This document shows, in pieces, positions 34,479-46,245 of a DNA stretch of 64,000 nucleotides. The notes beneath the pieces were generated by a model. That model had not been told where the DNA came from. It ran no database searches and worked only from the letters and a program-made list of their open reading frames with translations. Each line of letters opens with the position of its first letter. Within the stretch, counting starts at the first letter, position 1. The translations under genes were made by a program, and so were the position numbers. The stretch is taken from contig CAJNOJ010000268.1 in assembly GCA_905250025.1 (NCBI GenBank), forward strand, positions 1 to 64,000. Direction: 5' to 3'. The stretch comes from Adineta ricciae. Lineage: Eukaryota > Rotifera > Eurotatoria > Adinetida > Adinetidae.

Positions 34479-37400
34479 ATGACAAGTGAAAATCAGCATA
34501 TGGTAAGAGAATTTAACCGTATTTTTGAGAGTTCTCTCTCCATTGACAGTTTCTAGGATAAAACAAAGTTTTCATCAACAAATGTCGATTCGCCTGGTCA
34601 AATGCGTGGTTGGTTCAAATTAATTGAAACGATTCGACAGACAGATCCACCATCAAACAGTAGTACAACACCAACAATGATTACTACAAGTACAAATGGA
34701 CATGGTTCATCACATTCATTAGATACTATGCAATTTGTCGATGATCTCCCGCCAGAATCGCCACCAACCGAAGCGCTAGAGGATATTCCTATGAACACCA
34801 CGCAGAAATCGTCTGGTTCAAAACGTTCATCCAGTCGTCATAAGAGAATTACTATACGGAAATCAGTGCGTTCTAAAGAATTTTCCTTAGCCAATAACGC
34901 ATCAACTGAAGATATTCTCTCTCCACGGAAACGTCAATCAATCGATTCATCGTTGAATATTTCCATCATTCCAATTGCGACGGATCTGCAGTCTCTACCT
35001 GGACATGCTGAAGATGAACTACGCGACCAACGCTACCGTGATTACGCCGATGTTAACACATTATCCGTACATCTAAATTCATGTTTACATATCGACAGGA
35101 AGTTCGCTTCATCAAATAAGCAACAATTTTTCAAAACACGTCATAATATTTTGAATAAAATCTTTAAAATGAATTATTTCAAAATATCGCCGGATACGTT
35201 TGATATGAAAAAGGAAGAACTAGACAAGACTGATATTCCATCAGTGTCATCATCATTCAAATTGGATTGGTCAGTCAATCGGCGAAGTTCCTCGTCACAC
35301 CGACACGAACCAAGAAATCTCTTTCATATCCTTCAATCAAATCCTAAAAAACATATTCTGAAAAGACCAAAGCATGAATACAAAAAAGAATTATCTACCG
35401 AAGAACAAATCCAGCTTCATTATGAACATATCCAAAAGCTTCTAGTGCGTACATATTATCCACATTTTCATATTGCTGTAGAACGTGGCCATACCTTTGG
35501 TTCGAAATCAAAACTCTTCGCAAAGCAAAGTCATTTACCAATCGTTATCGATCCCCCATCACCGGCAGATGTTGATGATTCCATGACGATCAAGTTAAAC
35601 TCACCGATCTCCACATTTGAACACGATTCGAGAAAACGGCGACAACGATCGAAAGAGAAACATAACAAGGAACGACCTCGGCCAATAGCGTCAACTGACC
35701 GTCGTGTAAGCGAAGAAATTCCAGCCGTTGTTATTTTACAATCTCCACCGCCATCAAGAGAAGTAAATAACAATACAATTGACAGTCGAAAACGAAAAAT
35801 ATCAGTGACAGTTCATCCAGTTGTTCCCGAAAGAAAAAGGAAGAAGTTAATAATATTACCATTATCACCAGAACTTATCAGCAATGAGTCGCAAGATCTT
35901 TCATGTTCAGATAGGTAAGGTACAAATCTTTATGATTATCATAGAGTCCTATTGATCTTTTAGTGACAATGATATTCTGCCAGATGAGCTACCCAAACAG
36001 AATATTATTAAGAATGGTCTTCGTTCGAACTTCTACAAGACCGCGAATGAACTTGATTCCAAATCAGCGAAGTATATTATTGTCATGATTATTCACTTTT
36101 CAATAAAACCAACGAATATTCCTTTGTTGTAGTACCAAAAATCGCTCCACACGTCGACAACCAATCTCTTCAGGCTCATTGCCACCATTTTATACCGCTA
36201 TATTCCAATCTGATGAGAACAAGCTCTCCTACATAGATTACAAACTTCCCTACGATATATATTGGCATAGTCAAAAACGAACCAATGTCACTATTACTTC
36301 ACCTTTGAAAGCTGTCGCTCAACCAAAGAAGAAATCTAGTGAATCTAAACAAAAGCAAGAATTACCAAATAAACGCCCTATTCCTCCACCAATTCAGCAC
36401 GATTTTCCATCTCCAACTAGAAAGCATCTTCACAAAGTTTCAGTGAAAATAGAAGAATTAACTGAAGAAGAAAAACGAATTGTTTCCCAATCATCGATAT
36501 TTCTCAAACGGAACTTTCGACGAATCAAAGAAAAAAAAGAGTGCACAGATAAAAACAACAATCAACATAAACAACAAGCTGATGAATTATCCGTGCCACT
36601 TCTCTTCCCGCAAAATTATTATCATCCATACTCGCCACAACAACTATCTCATTCCAAATCTATTTCGCATAGAGGTAAAACACATCTCCTCAGTCTGTTC
36701 TTTGCAACCTGAGAAAATTTGTTTCAGATTTCTTATATTTGTTCGCTAATCATATTCGTCGATCTCATTTCGGTAAAACTGGTCAATACTACCTCGAATT
36801 AGTTAATCAAACTTGCTATTATGCTCAATTAGCACAACTGACACTCGTGCTCAAGGACATGTTCGAACTCTTACTGAATTACAAATGCCATAATAGTGAT
36901 GTTTATCCATCGAATGCTCTAAAAAAATGCCCATTAAAGCGATTATTTCCCATGTATTATGAGATTATTTCCAAACCAATAGATTTATCAATCATACATA
37001 GTAAATTAGACAATGGAGAGTATCTGACGTATGCATCCTTCGAACAGGATTTCTTCTTGCTATTCTCCAATGCCATCGTATGTTGAGTCATTATTTTCTT
37101 ATTCTTAAGATAACGCTTTTGCTTTTTAGACTTACTGCGGCGAGGATTCCGATGTCGGACGAGCTGTGAAAGAACTACAAAAGTATTTTACCGATATTTT
37201 AAAAGTTCATTATGGACTCACGTTTGACTTATTCAATGAATTAAATGATACCAATCAAAACGAGAAAAATCTCGCGATTTTTCAAGATTTTGTCACACAT
37301 TTTCATGAAAAAGAAGTGATTGATGGGCAAGTCAGAGAAGCTATCTACGATATCGTATTCAACATAGATCGTACTTCACCTATCGTATATAAAACAGTCA

Positions 37401-38661
37401 ATCCTAATTCAACCAATACGAATCGAACAACAAAAACCACTCTTTTCAACGATTATATCATCCATTGCCGATGTGAATCTGTTTTTGATGAGACTTCAGT
37501 GGTACGATGCTATGCTTGTCAAGTAAGATACATCTACCGACAAATTCACCCATGATTTTCCTTCTATTTAGTTATGGCAACACACCGCATGTGTTAAAAT
37601 CACCGATACATCTCGTCCATACTTTTGTTTTGAATGTCATCCACTTTGTCAAACAAATCCATTGAATTGTCTCAAAACAAATGTACGTATAACAGAAGCA
37701 ACCAATCCAGCATTCTATTCGACTATAACACGTTCCGATGGTTTGATGATTCGCGTTAACGACTCTTATTTTGTTGCCAAACAAGGAGAAGAAAGCAAAG
37801 ATTCAACATCGTATGAGATTCTTTGTATCGAACGTCTTTGGTTTGATGAGAAGAACGTTGCACGTGCATCGGGCTTTTACTATTTACGTCCGTATGAAAC
37901 ATTTCACGAAGTAAATCGTAAATTTTTCCCCAATGAAGTATTTCGTTTTCCATCAACGACTGATTCCATCGAACTTACATCGATCATTCGTCCGTGTTAT
38001 GTATTAGATCCGGGAACGTTCTGTAAAGGAAAACCTTTCTGTGAATATGGTAGTCGAATTTTGTCTACAGATCTATTTATTTGTGAATATCGTGTGGATA
38101 AACTAGCACGGGCATTTACACGCCTACCGAAATCGAAACATATTGGGATTAATACCAAACCTTATTGTTTCGATAGTCACATTGAAAAACTATCGATTAA
38201 ACGAGATTATCAGGTAGAATCTCATTGAAATCTTAATCTATTCTATTGGAATATTTTAGCCGCATCAGAAGGAATACTATGAACAACAACAAACACCTCA
38301 ACGACGTTCAACTACGCACCCGTTGAAACTCACTAGTAAACAATTCGATGAAAAATCTTCCCATATCGATGGGATTATCGAACGAGTCTATTGCCATTAT
38401 CATCATCCAAATTTGATACCGACTGAAACTAAAATCGCTCCCGACCAGTTCTTTCAACAACCGGTAACCGACGAACAAAGTCTAAGTCGTGGCAGTAAAC
38501 GTCTACGTACTAAAAATTCTACTCCATCAGTGACAGTCAACAAAAAACGTCGAACACATTCTTTCTCGTCGAACGACAATCCAATTGAATCGACATTCGA
38601 TTCTACAATCTCAGCATTACTTAACGAGTTAATTCAGACAATTTCATCTCGCTTTGACTAG
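34479..38661 (+). CDS. ASH1L: ASH1L-like chromatin protein lacking the SET domain
   Basis: Eight exons (34479-34502, 34557-35914, 35964-36071, 36133-36674, 36728-37077, 37130-37522, 37572-38213, 38260-38661) splice in frame to about 1272 aa. The N-terminal half is Ser/Arg/Lys-rich and disordered. Then come ASH1L landmarks: KQNIIKNGLRSNFYKT, IDYKLPYDIYW (the strand before AWS), EKRIVSQSSIFLKRNFRRIK (just after post-SET in ASH1L), a bromodomain (KRLFPMYYEIISKPIDLSII), a PHD finger (CRCESVFDETSVVRCYACQLWQH and CFECHP) and a BAH domain (CIERLWFDE, FYYLRPYETFHEVNRKFFP, YVLDPGTFCKG, KPYCFD). AWS, SET and post-SET, about 200 residues, are absent with no intron large enough to hide them. H3K36 methylation by this protein is therefore not possible. 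Confidence 0.9.
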
Positions 38662-38819
38662 TCAAAACAAAGAAAAAAACAGAACTCATGGAATCTCTTC
38701 TTTCATTTGTATTTTAGTTCTATTGAAATATGTCGAAATAAATCAATTTATGTAGATTTTATTATTCGTAATTTTGACAATAATTTGTAAATAAATATAT
38801 AAAATTTTAGATAGAAAAC
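38662..38819 (+). promoter_or_regulatory. Short intercistronic spacer with poly(A) signal and splice acceptor
   Basis: Between the ASH1L-like stop and the MBD2/3-like ATG there are only 158 bp. They contain AATAAA at about 38737 and a T-rich AAATTTTAG acceptor about 9 nt before the ATG at 38820. No promoter-like feature is visible. The arrangement is what a polycistronic unit resolved by spliced-leader trans-splicing would show. Confidence 0.5.
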
Positions 38820-39903
38820 ATGCATGAATCAGCAGGTCGAACAAGCAATTCATCCTCATCATTGTTATTATCGTCGAATTCCAATCGTTCATTGAACATC
38901 CATCCACCAAAACTGACTCGAACATTACAACAAGATAATGCGTCGAAAAAGCTCAAGATTAGCCATACGAACGGTGTCAAACCAGCCGTCGATGGTAATT
39001 CTGTTGCTCGAGGTAAGTCCATTCTTTCTCATTTTTCCATAAAGAAAGTTTCACGCTCTCTTCAGGCTCCAAAGGTGATAATTCTCTACGATGTCCCTTA
39101 CGACAAACTTTACCAATCTTTAAACAACCTGTTACGCACTATCCAATCGAGCGCGATGAAGTCAAAGCGCAAGTTATCAATCCAAATAACCCAACAGCGT
39201 CGGCTAACGGTGGCAAACCGAGTGAGAAAACCAAACCACGGCAATTATTCTGGGAAAAACGCTTTCAAAACATTCGGCCCATCGATATCGATGAAAAACC
39301 CTTCGAACACGTGAAATTGCCAGAACCTATAAAAAGTATTTGTAGACCTGGATGAAACTAAAGAGAACCTATGACAGTTAGGACATCTGGATAAAGCGAT
39401 GATCTGCTTCTTCTTCTAATCAGAATACTGAAAAGTCTTGTACCTGACATTTAATACTCTACAAATGAAAGTATGATTTTTCCTGCTCGCTATTAATTAA
39501 TCATTTCAAAGATTTCTGCCAGAGATCATTAATCTCATCGAGACCTTCTTAGCACTCAAGTAATGTCAATATATGTTTTTACCTACTTTTTTTGCGCAGG
39601 TGTTGGTTTAAATATGTCGCCAGAAACTGTGGTTATAAGTTTAGCAACATCACTTCATCTCTATTGCAATTCGCGTGCATTATTCGGCCAAAATAAACAA
39701 TTCCAAAAGAATCCTACGATTTATATTCAACGTGATCAACCATTAATTGACGTTCGTTAAATGAAATTCCAATCTGCATCTTGTATTTTTCACTTTCTTT
39801 CTAGTATGTGAACATCACCGATGAACATATCCGTGCTCAAGAAGCCAAGGTCAATGAATTACGCAAACGTATTCAACAAACAATGTGCAAAAACGAAGTT
39901 TGA
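38820..39903 (+). CDS. MBD2/3: MBD2/3-like NuRD subunit lacking the methyl-CpG-binding domain
   Basis: Four exons (38820-39012, 39066-39335, 39600-39751, 39805-39903) encode 237 aa. The N-terminal 60 residues are Ser/Asn-rich and carry no MBD fold. From about residue 70 the protein follows MBD2/3: LRQTLPIFKQPVT, PRQLFWEKRFQNI, VGLNMSPETVVISLATSLHL, and the C-terminal helix YVNITDEHIRAQEAKVNELRKRI, which in MBD2/3 pairs with p66/GATAD2 in NuRD. The ATG is at 38820, and the preceding 158 bp cannot hold an MBD exon. So it should act as a NuRD scaffold without 5mC binding, as in C. elegans MBD-2. It follows the ASH1L-like gene on the same strand. A 264-nt intron is the longest in the pair. Confidence 0.9.
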
Positions 39904-40504
39904 CAAGCACAAACATTGACATTTTGTTAGATAGTTAAAAAAATTTTCTTTGTATATATATGCAATGTTTTGGATGAATTCGTAAAATGTATTGAAATAA
40001 ATAGAGAACATGGTTCGAATCCACTTCACAGCACTCGTTGTTGTTGTCTATGATGATGTTTCATATCAATGGGAATCTCTCTGAACAAAAAACACTCCAT
40101 GTTGATTTTGATATCCTGAGGCACAACATCTCGAATAAGGCTATTCTCCGAAGGTAATCGATTGCGAACATCATATTAATTAAGTTCCTTTTCTTTTTTT
40201 TTTGCTTCTCTCACGAATGACGACAATATCGGAATTAATGAAGAGAGCTGTTGGAAATTGACAATGACGGAAATTTCGTGATGCTGCGTCGCTTTTATTA
40301 TCGAGAGCAATTATTCAAGTCGGGATCTATGCACAAGTGAATTGATCGCTTTTGTTGACAGAGAAGCACGTTCATCAACATTGAACATTGTTAAGCACGC
40401 GCATGAACAAAAAATATCGCTTTAACGTCACTTTAGTGCATTTTAAGGTCCTTTTTTTTGGTAGCTAAGTCAGCCAATAGGAAACAAAAAACTTCGAAGT
40501 TTCT
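39904..40504. other. 3' flank/intergenic between convergent genes
   Basis: Holds the poly(A) signal of the MBD2/3-like gene (AATAAA at about 39995) and the 3' region of the receptor at 40505. A GGTTCGAATCC string at about 40013 resembles a tRNA T-loop, but no tRNA arms fit. Confidence 0.5.
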
Positions 40505-41853
40505 TTATAAATCTGTTTCGAGTTTGTCGTGAATGACAACTGAATCACTCGGGCCATCGTCTACATGCTCGGGCTGTTCAGGACGTTGTTCTTGTTTCTT
40601 TGGTTGAGTTTTAATGTATTGTATACGAAAGGATCGTTTAAATAGAAATAAACCATAAAAGTCATTGCGAAAGTCGATCGAACAAGCAAAGTAGATGAAA
40701 AATCGTATTGCATGTGTTGTAGTAGATAAATTCGTGAACAAGAGTGAAATAGTTCGTCGTAGTCGAGGTGGTTCGATATATGAACGAAAGAAAGAGAAAA
40801 TAACTGTAGAGGGAAATGTCAGTATAAAATAAGATAATGTGATAAATATTAATGATAAAGTTAATTTTCTACTATGTCGGTTCATTGAACGTCCTGCTCC
40901 TTGTTTGTTTAATTTACTCGTCAATGGATTAGTGAAGTGTTTGAAAAGATGATTTCCTCGTCGACTATCCGTCGTTTCATTTTCAGGAAGCAGAACTGCA
41001 CGCTGATGATTGTTCAAACGTTTCTTACTTGCAAAGATTATTCGCATGAGTAAAGTATTCAAAATAAACAGAACCACACTTGGCAACGCCGAATAAACGC
41101 AAAGATGCACGCGCTGATACCATAACATATATATTGGATACGATGGATTTTGATAACAAATCACTTGTCCGGTATTCGAATAATAACCATTCAGCCAAAG
41201 GATGTGCATATTGGCAAGAAAGAATGTACAGGTGATACTTAGACAGATAATTATGGTATAACATCGTTTGCATACGAATTCAAATAAAGTTAATTTTGAT
41301 ATTAGTAAATAGCGGTTTAATGAGCCAAATGCCAACACCCAAGAGGAAGTTTGTAAGATAGAGAAAGCTAGAAGGAAAAAAGAATGTTTCTAAAAGCGTG
41401 TCAATTTGAAATTATTTGATTGCACTTGACAGATTTGTCAAGTTATTTCTTCTTACCTAGATATGAAAGAAATCGACACATGAATAATGAATATTCTTCC
41501 AGATTCTTTTTTTTAATTACAATATTAATGCTTTCATTTCGTATATATTCAATTGTATGATTTGTGTAATTCAATTTTGGAGTATGTACTATATCATAAT
41601 CGATATTGAATTCTCGGACGACGTAATTCAAATTAAACGTATATAAAACAAAAGTGTCAAGTACAGCTAGATAACCGAAGATGGTCTTGATAGAATTTCC
41701 ACGATTTCCCTTCTGAAAGTAGATTAAACAGCACAAGAAGTTGCACGGTGTGCCGATCAATATAAGAACCAAGGAGTACACCGAAAGTAAGCGATCAGCT
41801 AGCTGAGTATTGATAGTCGATTGAGCAGATGTGATATTGAGTATGTCCTTCAT
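40505..41853 (-). CDS. Rhodopsin-class 7TM receptor, divergent
   Basis: Two exons (41457-41853, 40505-41367; 89-nt intron) give 419 aa. TM1 is LVLILIGTPCNFLCCLIYF and TM2 TIFGYLAVLDTFVLYTFNL. A long first extracellular loop with several N-glycosylation sequons follows (NYTNHT, NES), then CRFLSYL at the start of TM3. The DRY position reads SLNRYL. ECL2 has QVICYQNPSY, supplying the disulphide partner. TM6 is in LTLSLIFITLSYFILTFPST, and TM7 ends FFIYFACSIDFRNDFY (a divergent NPxxY). The layout recalls the FMRFamide/neuropeptide-receptor-like group widespread in lophotrochozoans and rotifers. It is not close to the two DRYC receptors in this window. Ligand unknown. Confidence 0.85.
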
Positions 41854-44800
41854 CGTCAGCGTTCAAGAAACTAAAAAGAAATTCTAAATGAATCTCCTTG
41901 TAGAGTCTAACTGCTTCTCTTCCTTTTTTTTCTCGTTTTCTCTCCCTCTCTCTCTCTTCATTTTTCTCCTTCTCTCTTAGCTTAAAGGCTCACTCTGATG
42001 CTGCTGTCTCTGTTTTTTCTCTCATAAAAACGACAAGAGAAAAACTAATGTAGGTGCATGATACTTACATTAGTACTAAATCAAACTTGTAATCAAAAAC
42101 GTATATTTCCTAGCTCAACATTCTACACATTTGTGACGAAGGAGATTGTGTTAGAGAAACCTTAACGATGTTATCAGTAGTTATCGATGTGTCAATGTTG
42201 AATGCTCACAGCAGTCGATCCATCTTCATTTGACGTACAATACAAGAGAGAGAGAGAGAAAACGAGATTCTGGAAGTTATTATTATTCGGACTCTAATCG
42301 CGATTTTATTGACTTAAGGTTACATCGTTTGCCTCTTTGTTTATACGAATGAAAAAAACATATCTGATATGTGCTATCAGGAACAAAATGGCTCTACTCA
42401 ACCGACATTGTCTCGTCATCCCGTCATATTTTTATCGAAATGATATATAGTTCGTATTACTATGAATTGATTGGCAAGACGTAGTAGCGATCGCTCTCGT
42501 CAATGTAGGAATAGAAAATTTGCACTGCTAGTCAACAGCAAGCACGCATTTCAGTGGAAATTAAGTGGAAAAAGCTATTTTTGTTATCTAATGATGTCTA
42601 CAATTGAATGTCGGTCAAGTCATGTATCAAATCTCGAACAAATTGCAGAATCAATCATCATCGAAATTTGTTCATTGTCAAGTATCATCTATTCTTTCGC
42701 TTGCCCTTTTATCTTGTAACTATAGTGAAAGGAAATTTTTTTCAACCAAACGTAGCGATTGCTGTTCGTCAGTATATTTGTCTGTCAAGAACGTTAACAA
42801 ACGAAGAGTAGTAGTGACAAAGATTAATAAATAAAAGCATATTTTCTTTGAATATCTATGATTTTATGGTCGGACAGAGAAAAAATCATGAGTATCTCTA
42901 TCGTGTGAGAAGAAAAAGAGACAAACAATCTAAATAACTGGCACTTGTTAATCATACAGAATGTGGACATTCTTATGAGGCCAATACTAGTTTTCGTACG
43001 TTTGACTAAGTAAACATAGGGATTACTAATTTGATAATTCAATCAGTTTTGACTATTATCATAATCTGGAATAACTGTATCGACGGAAAGTGTCTCAAAC
43101 GGAAAGAACTAAATAATCAAACAAAGAGAATATTTTCGAATTCACTTTGTTGAATCTATTCACATTAGTGAACCACGTCTTTAAATTTATTATCTTAGTT
43201 TGCTTGTTGTTCACCCTAGCGTCTAATAAATCATTTACTTCTTGCAATAAAGATATCTAATGCTTTTCTAGAAAAGCTGTGTCGTGTTCAAATTAATAGT
43301 CTTCGTCAGAGAATTTAAGAAGCTTTCATTTCCATATCAATAAACTAGCTTCTGACGATTTCCAATTGAGAATGAAATCTTCCTCCCTGATGACGAAGAA
43401 ATCTGACGACGCAGATGGTATGTCATGAAAGCATTGGAGCTAATCGATGCAAGATGAAGAAAATATTTTGACTTACTATGCTTGGCACTATAAAACTATC
43501 TACGCAAAACAGAGAATAGACTATTAAAAAAATGCGTGACTTGTTCGAAATTGATCAGGTGAGGAGAAAGTTTTATTTTGGTGATAGAAAGTGTCTAATT
43601 TGCAAACAAACAGCGTTTCCCGACGGAAATAGAGAGAACTCTTTCGATACATCTTTACCAAAGACACAGTAACCTGAACGACAAAATGAATTTGTGTTGA
43701 ATACTTAAATACGATAGAAAAACAAGACTACACTTGTAGTAAAGCGACTAATCTTGATGTTAGAACTTGTACTCTTTGAAAATATGACTTTTTCCAGATA
43801 TAGATGAGATATTCAAGATGACTCGCTGGGAATGCAGGAAGAAGAAATATCATGAAACTAGAGTTCTCAAATGCTTTTTTCGAGACTTACTGGTGGAAGA
43901 GCTCGACCAAAATACATCGCATCAGAATTAATGTGAACAAAGAAGTGCGCGCTTCAATTAAGATACGCCGTTTGCATTAAATTTTCCGGTCTAAAAAGTC
44001 CAATTATCTACCGGAAAACTTGATTTGCCGCATCAAACGCTGGACACGCATTAAAACAATCCGTTTGAGCCAGAATCTTTGAAAAATTTCAAAAAATGAA
44101 TAAACTTATCAAATGACATTTAGGCTAACAGATCAATATCATCAAATAAAGTCCTGGAAATTCTCGCGCATATTTTTTGACACCGTATACACTAGAGATA
44201 CTATTTTCATTTTCATATACACCTTACATAGTTTTGTTTCAATATGAAAACTCTTGGTTTAGTGAAGTTAGCGCAACCATTTGCGATCCTAAACCTGTCA
44301 CACCAAATATGGCCCAATTATGTTTTGCTCTACCTAACAGCTCTATTGGTAGTCATCCAGGCGACGATTAGTGTGCGAGCGGTTGTTATGTCTAGGCTTC
44401 GTAATGGCAATGCTGGTTCCGATTATACAGAGCTTGCTAATGATTTCGTATTATGATGTTTGTGACAGCTCTAATTAATCAATCAGCGCGTAAAGCGCAG
44501 ACGACGTGTATCAGTATTCAACATTCGTCTGCTTTTCTGGCTAGTTTAGTGAGCATTTTATTGAGTACCTTTCTCATTGTCAATGTGCTTCTTATCCGTT
44601 CCTTTTTTAATACAGTTGTCGAATAGTAAACTATACTTTTTCTTTTCTGAGCATATAGGACGATATACATTCTAGTGATGAATTACTTACGGCCATGTTT
44701 AATTCTTTACAAGGTTACATTTCCTAAGAAAACAGAGTAATATACACTATTTCGATTCACAACGCCGTATATAAGTGAAATTTTATTAGGAGATGAGCGT

Positions 44801-44866
44801 TAACTAATATCACAGAGAAGAATGATGCATACAAGAAGCTGTAGAACAAAAAAAACCTGCAAAAAG
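41854..44866. other. Gene-poor 3-kb region
   Basis: Mostly AT-rich. It contains pyrimidine runs (41920-41990) and a short GA repeat (42246-42260). One ATG frame at 44244-44456 encodes 70 aa with a possible helix (YVLLYLTALLVVIQATISV), but an overlapping frame is equally open (44177-44371), so it is not annotated as a gene. The proximal end should carry the receptor promoter. Confidence 0.45.
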
Positions 44867-45739
44867 TTATCGTTTTTGACCGATTATTAATTGGTGATAA
44901 TCCCAAATATATTGAGATTTAACTTCGACGTTTAAACAACGATAAATGTAGTAGAGTAATCTTTGATCATAGACATGTTGATGCAATCCGCGGATTTCGA
45001 AATTTTTCTCCGATCGTGCTTTGAAAGCGTCGAAACCACCAGCTGCTGCATCTCTTCCAAGATCATGCAAACGAAGAATCTCATCTAGATGTGTCAGATC
45101 TTTCTCTGTGACCTTCTTCTGATAATCATCAATCAAGTGTTCAATTTTAGCCACATTACGCTTATGGTCGAATGTAACATTTTGATAAGGTACAATAACA
45201 ATCAGTAAACCATTTGGCTTCATTATTCTCAACCACTCAAGTAATGCTTTGAATGGATTCGCGACATGTTCTAAAATATCAGTTCCACATACAAAATCGT
45301 ACGATTCATCAGGTATGCCGTGCAAGTCGACTGCATCACGTATGAAATGCTTTCCCAGAGTTCTATTCTTCCAAAGAAATGGTCCGCCTTCTTTAATACC
45401 CGATTCCCATAGAGTTTGTGCGGCGAAATTTGTCGCATCGACTTTCGCTGCAGCATCATATAAACCCAAATGTCCCCAAGTGGACACCGATGGTGCACCG
45501 ATTTCAAAGCCTGATTTGTTTTCCACCCAATGGCTTAACGTTTTTGGAACCATGAACTGTACCATTGACATGTGAAAAACTGATTTGTACAATCCATTGG
45601 CATCAAATGAATCGAGACACATTGTTGAATCAGTTGGTGTTGCCACTGGTAAAAATTTTCTTGTTCGTAGATACTTCAGAATGGCCAAAACGACAAGGAC
45701 AAGAAAAAATAGCATAAATAGAGGTTTTGGTTTGACCAT
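44867..45739 (-). CDS. Membrane-anchored SAM-dependent methyltransferase (copy 2)
   Basis: Intronless 290-aa gene with an ATG at 45739. Residues 6-22 form the N-terminal anchor (PLFMLFFLVLVVLAIL). The catalytic region parallels the copy at 12009: FEIGAPSVSTWGHLGLYDAA, DAVDLHGIPDESYDFV, DILEHVANPFKALLEW, MKPNGLLIVIVPYQNVTFDH. The C-terminal HQHVYDQRLLYYIYRC block and the terminal IIGQKR are shared. The two copies are on opposite strands 32 kb apart, with different neighbours, so this was a dispersed rather than tandem duplication. The family resembles non-metazoan enzymes. The substrate is unknown. Confidence 0.86.
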   Translation of the reverse strand: MVKPKPLFMLFFLVLVVLAILKYLRTRKFLPVATPTDSTMCLDSFDANGLYKSVFHMSMVQFMVPKTLSHWVENKSGFEIGAPSVSTWGHLGLYDAAAKVDATNFAAQTLWESGIKEGGPFLWKNRTLGKHFIRDAVDLHGIPDESYDFVCGTDILEHVANPFKALLEWLRIMKPNGLLIVIVPYQNVTFDHKRNVAKIEHLIDDYQKKVTEKDLTHLDEILRLHDLGRDAAAGGFDAFKARSEKNFEIRGLHQHVYDQRLLYYIYRCLNVEVKSQYIWDYHQLIIGQKR

Positions 45740-46245
45740 TACGGGAAATCACTAATCTTTGTTCTTCAAGTGTGCTGATTTGAGTTTGTCACTAAGGAAG
45801 AATCGAGTATTGTAAGTAATTAGAAAAGGCTTTCTATATTTAAAACGTTCATCGGAAATGTCTCCGCAACTCTTGGTTGGAACGTGCGAGAAAGAGTTTC
45901 CATTTTTTTCATCAAAGAACAAACAAGAAGTTACTCTTTCTTCAAGGGACAGCAAACACGACATATGGCGCGAAGAAAAACTTTCTCTGCCTAAAAGAGG
46001 AAAATGTGTTTAATAAATGCTTATTGTATGACGTGTGTTTCCAAGCAATTCATTTACGGTTGAGACGGTGAGCGTTGTCCTTTTGATAACACGCTCGTTC
46101 GTTGTTTAATATTTTACATTTAAAACTAAATCTAAACATCGTTTGCTTATTCACATGATTAGAATAATAGATAAGAGATTAATCGGAATGTACAAATAGT
46201 AAGAAAGAGAGAGAGATTATTTGGAATGTAGTAGATGATTTTGAT
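45740..46245. other. Intergenic, no gene seen
   Basis: Spacer between the promoter side of the methyltransferase and the 3' end of the claudin-like gene. A GA-rich tract lies at 46203-46218. Confidence 0.5.

Noticed and set aside
40010-40030. GGTTCGAATCC string like a tRNA T-loop
   Set aside because: No acceptor, D or anticodon stems can be formed around it; the surrounding sequence is AT-rich 3' UTR.
44177-44456. Two overlapping plus-strand frames, one with a possible helix
   Set aside because: They are equally open in two frames, with no homology and no neighbouring exons.
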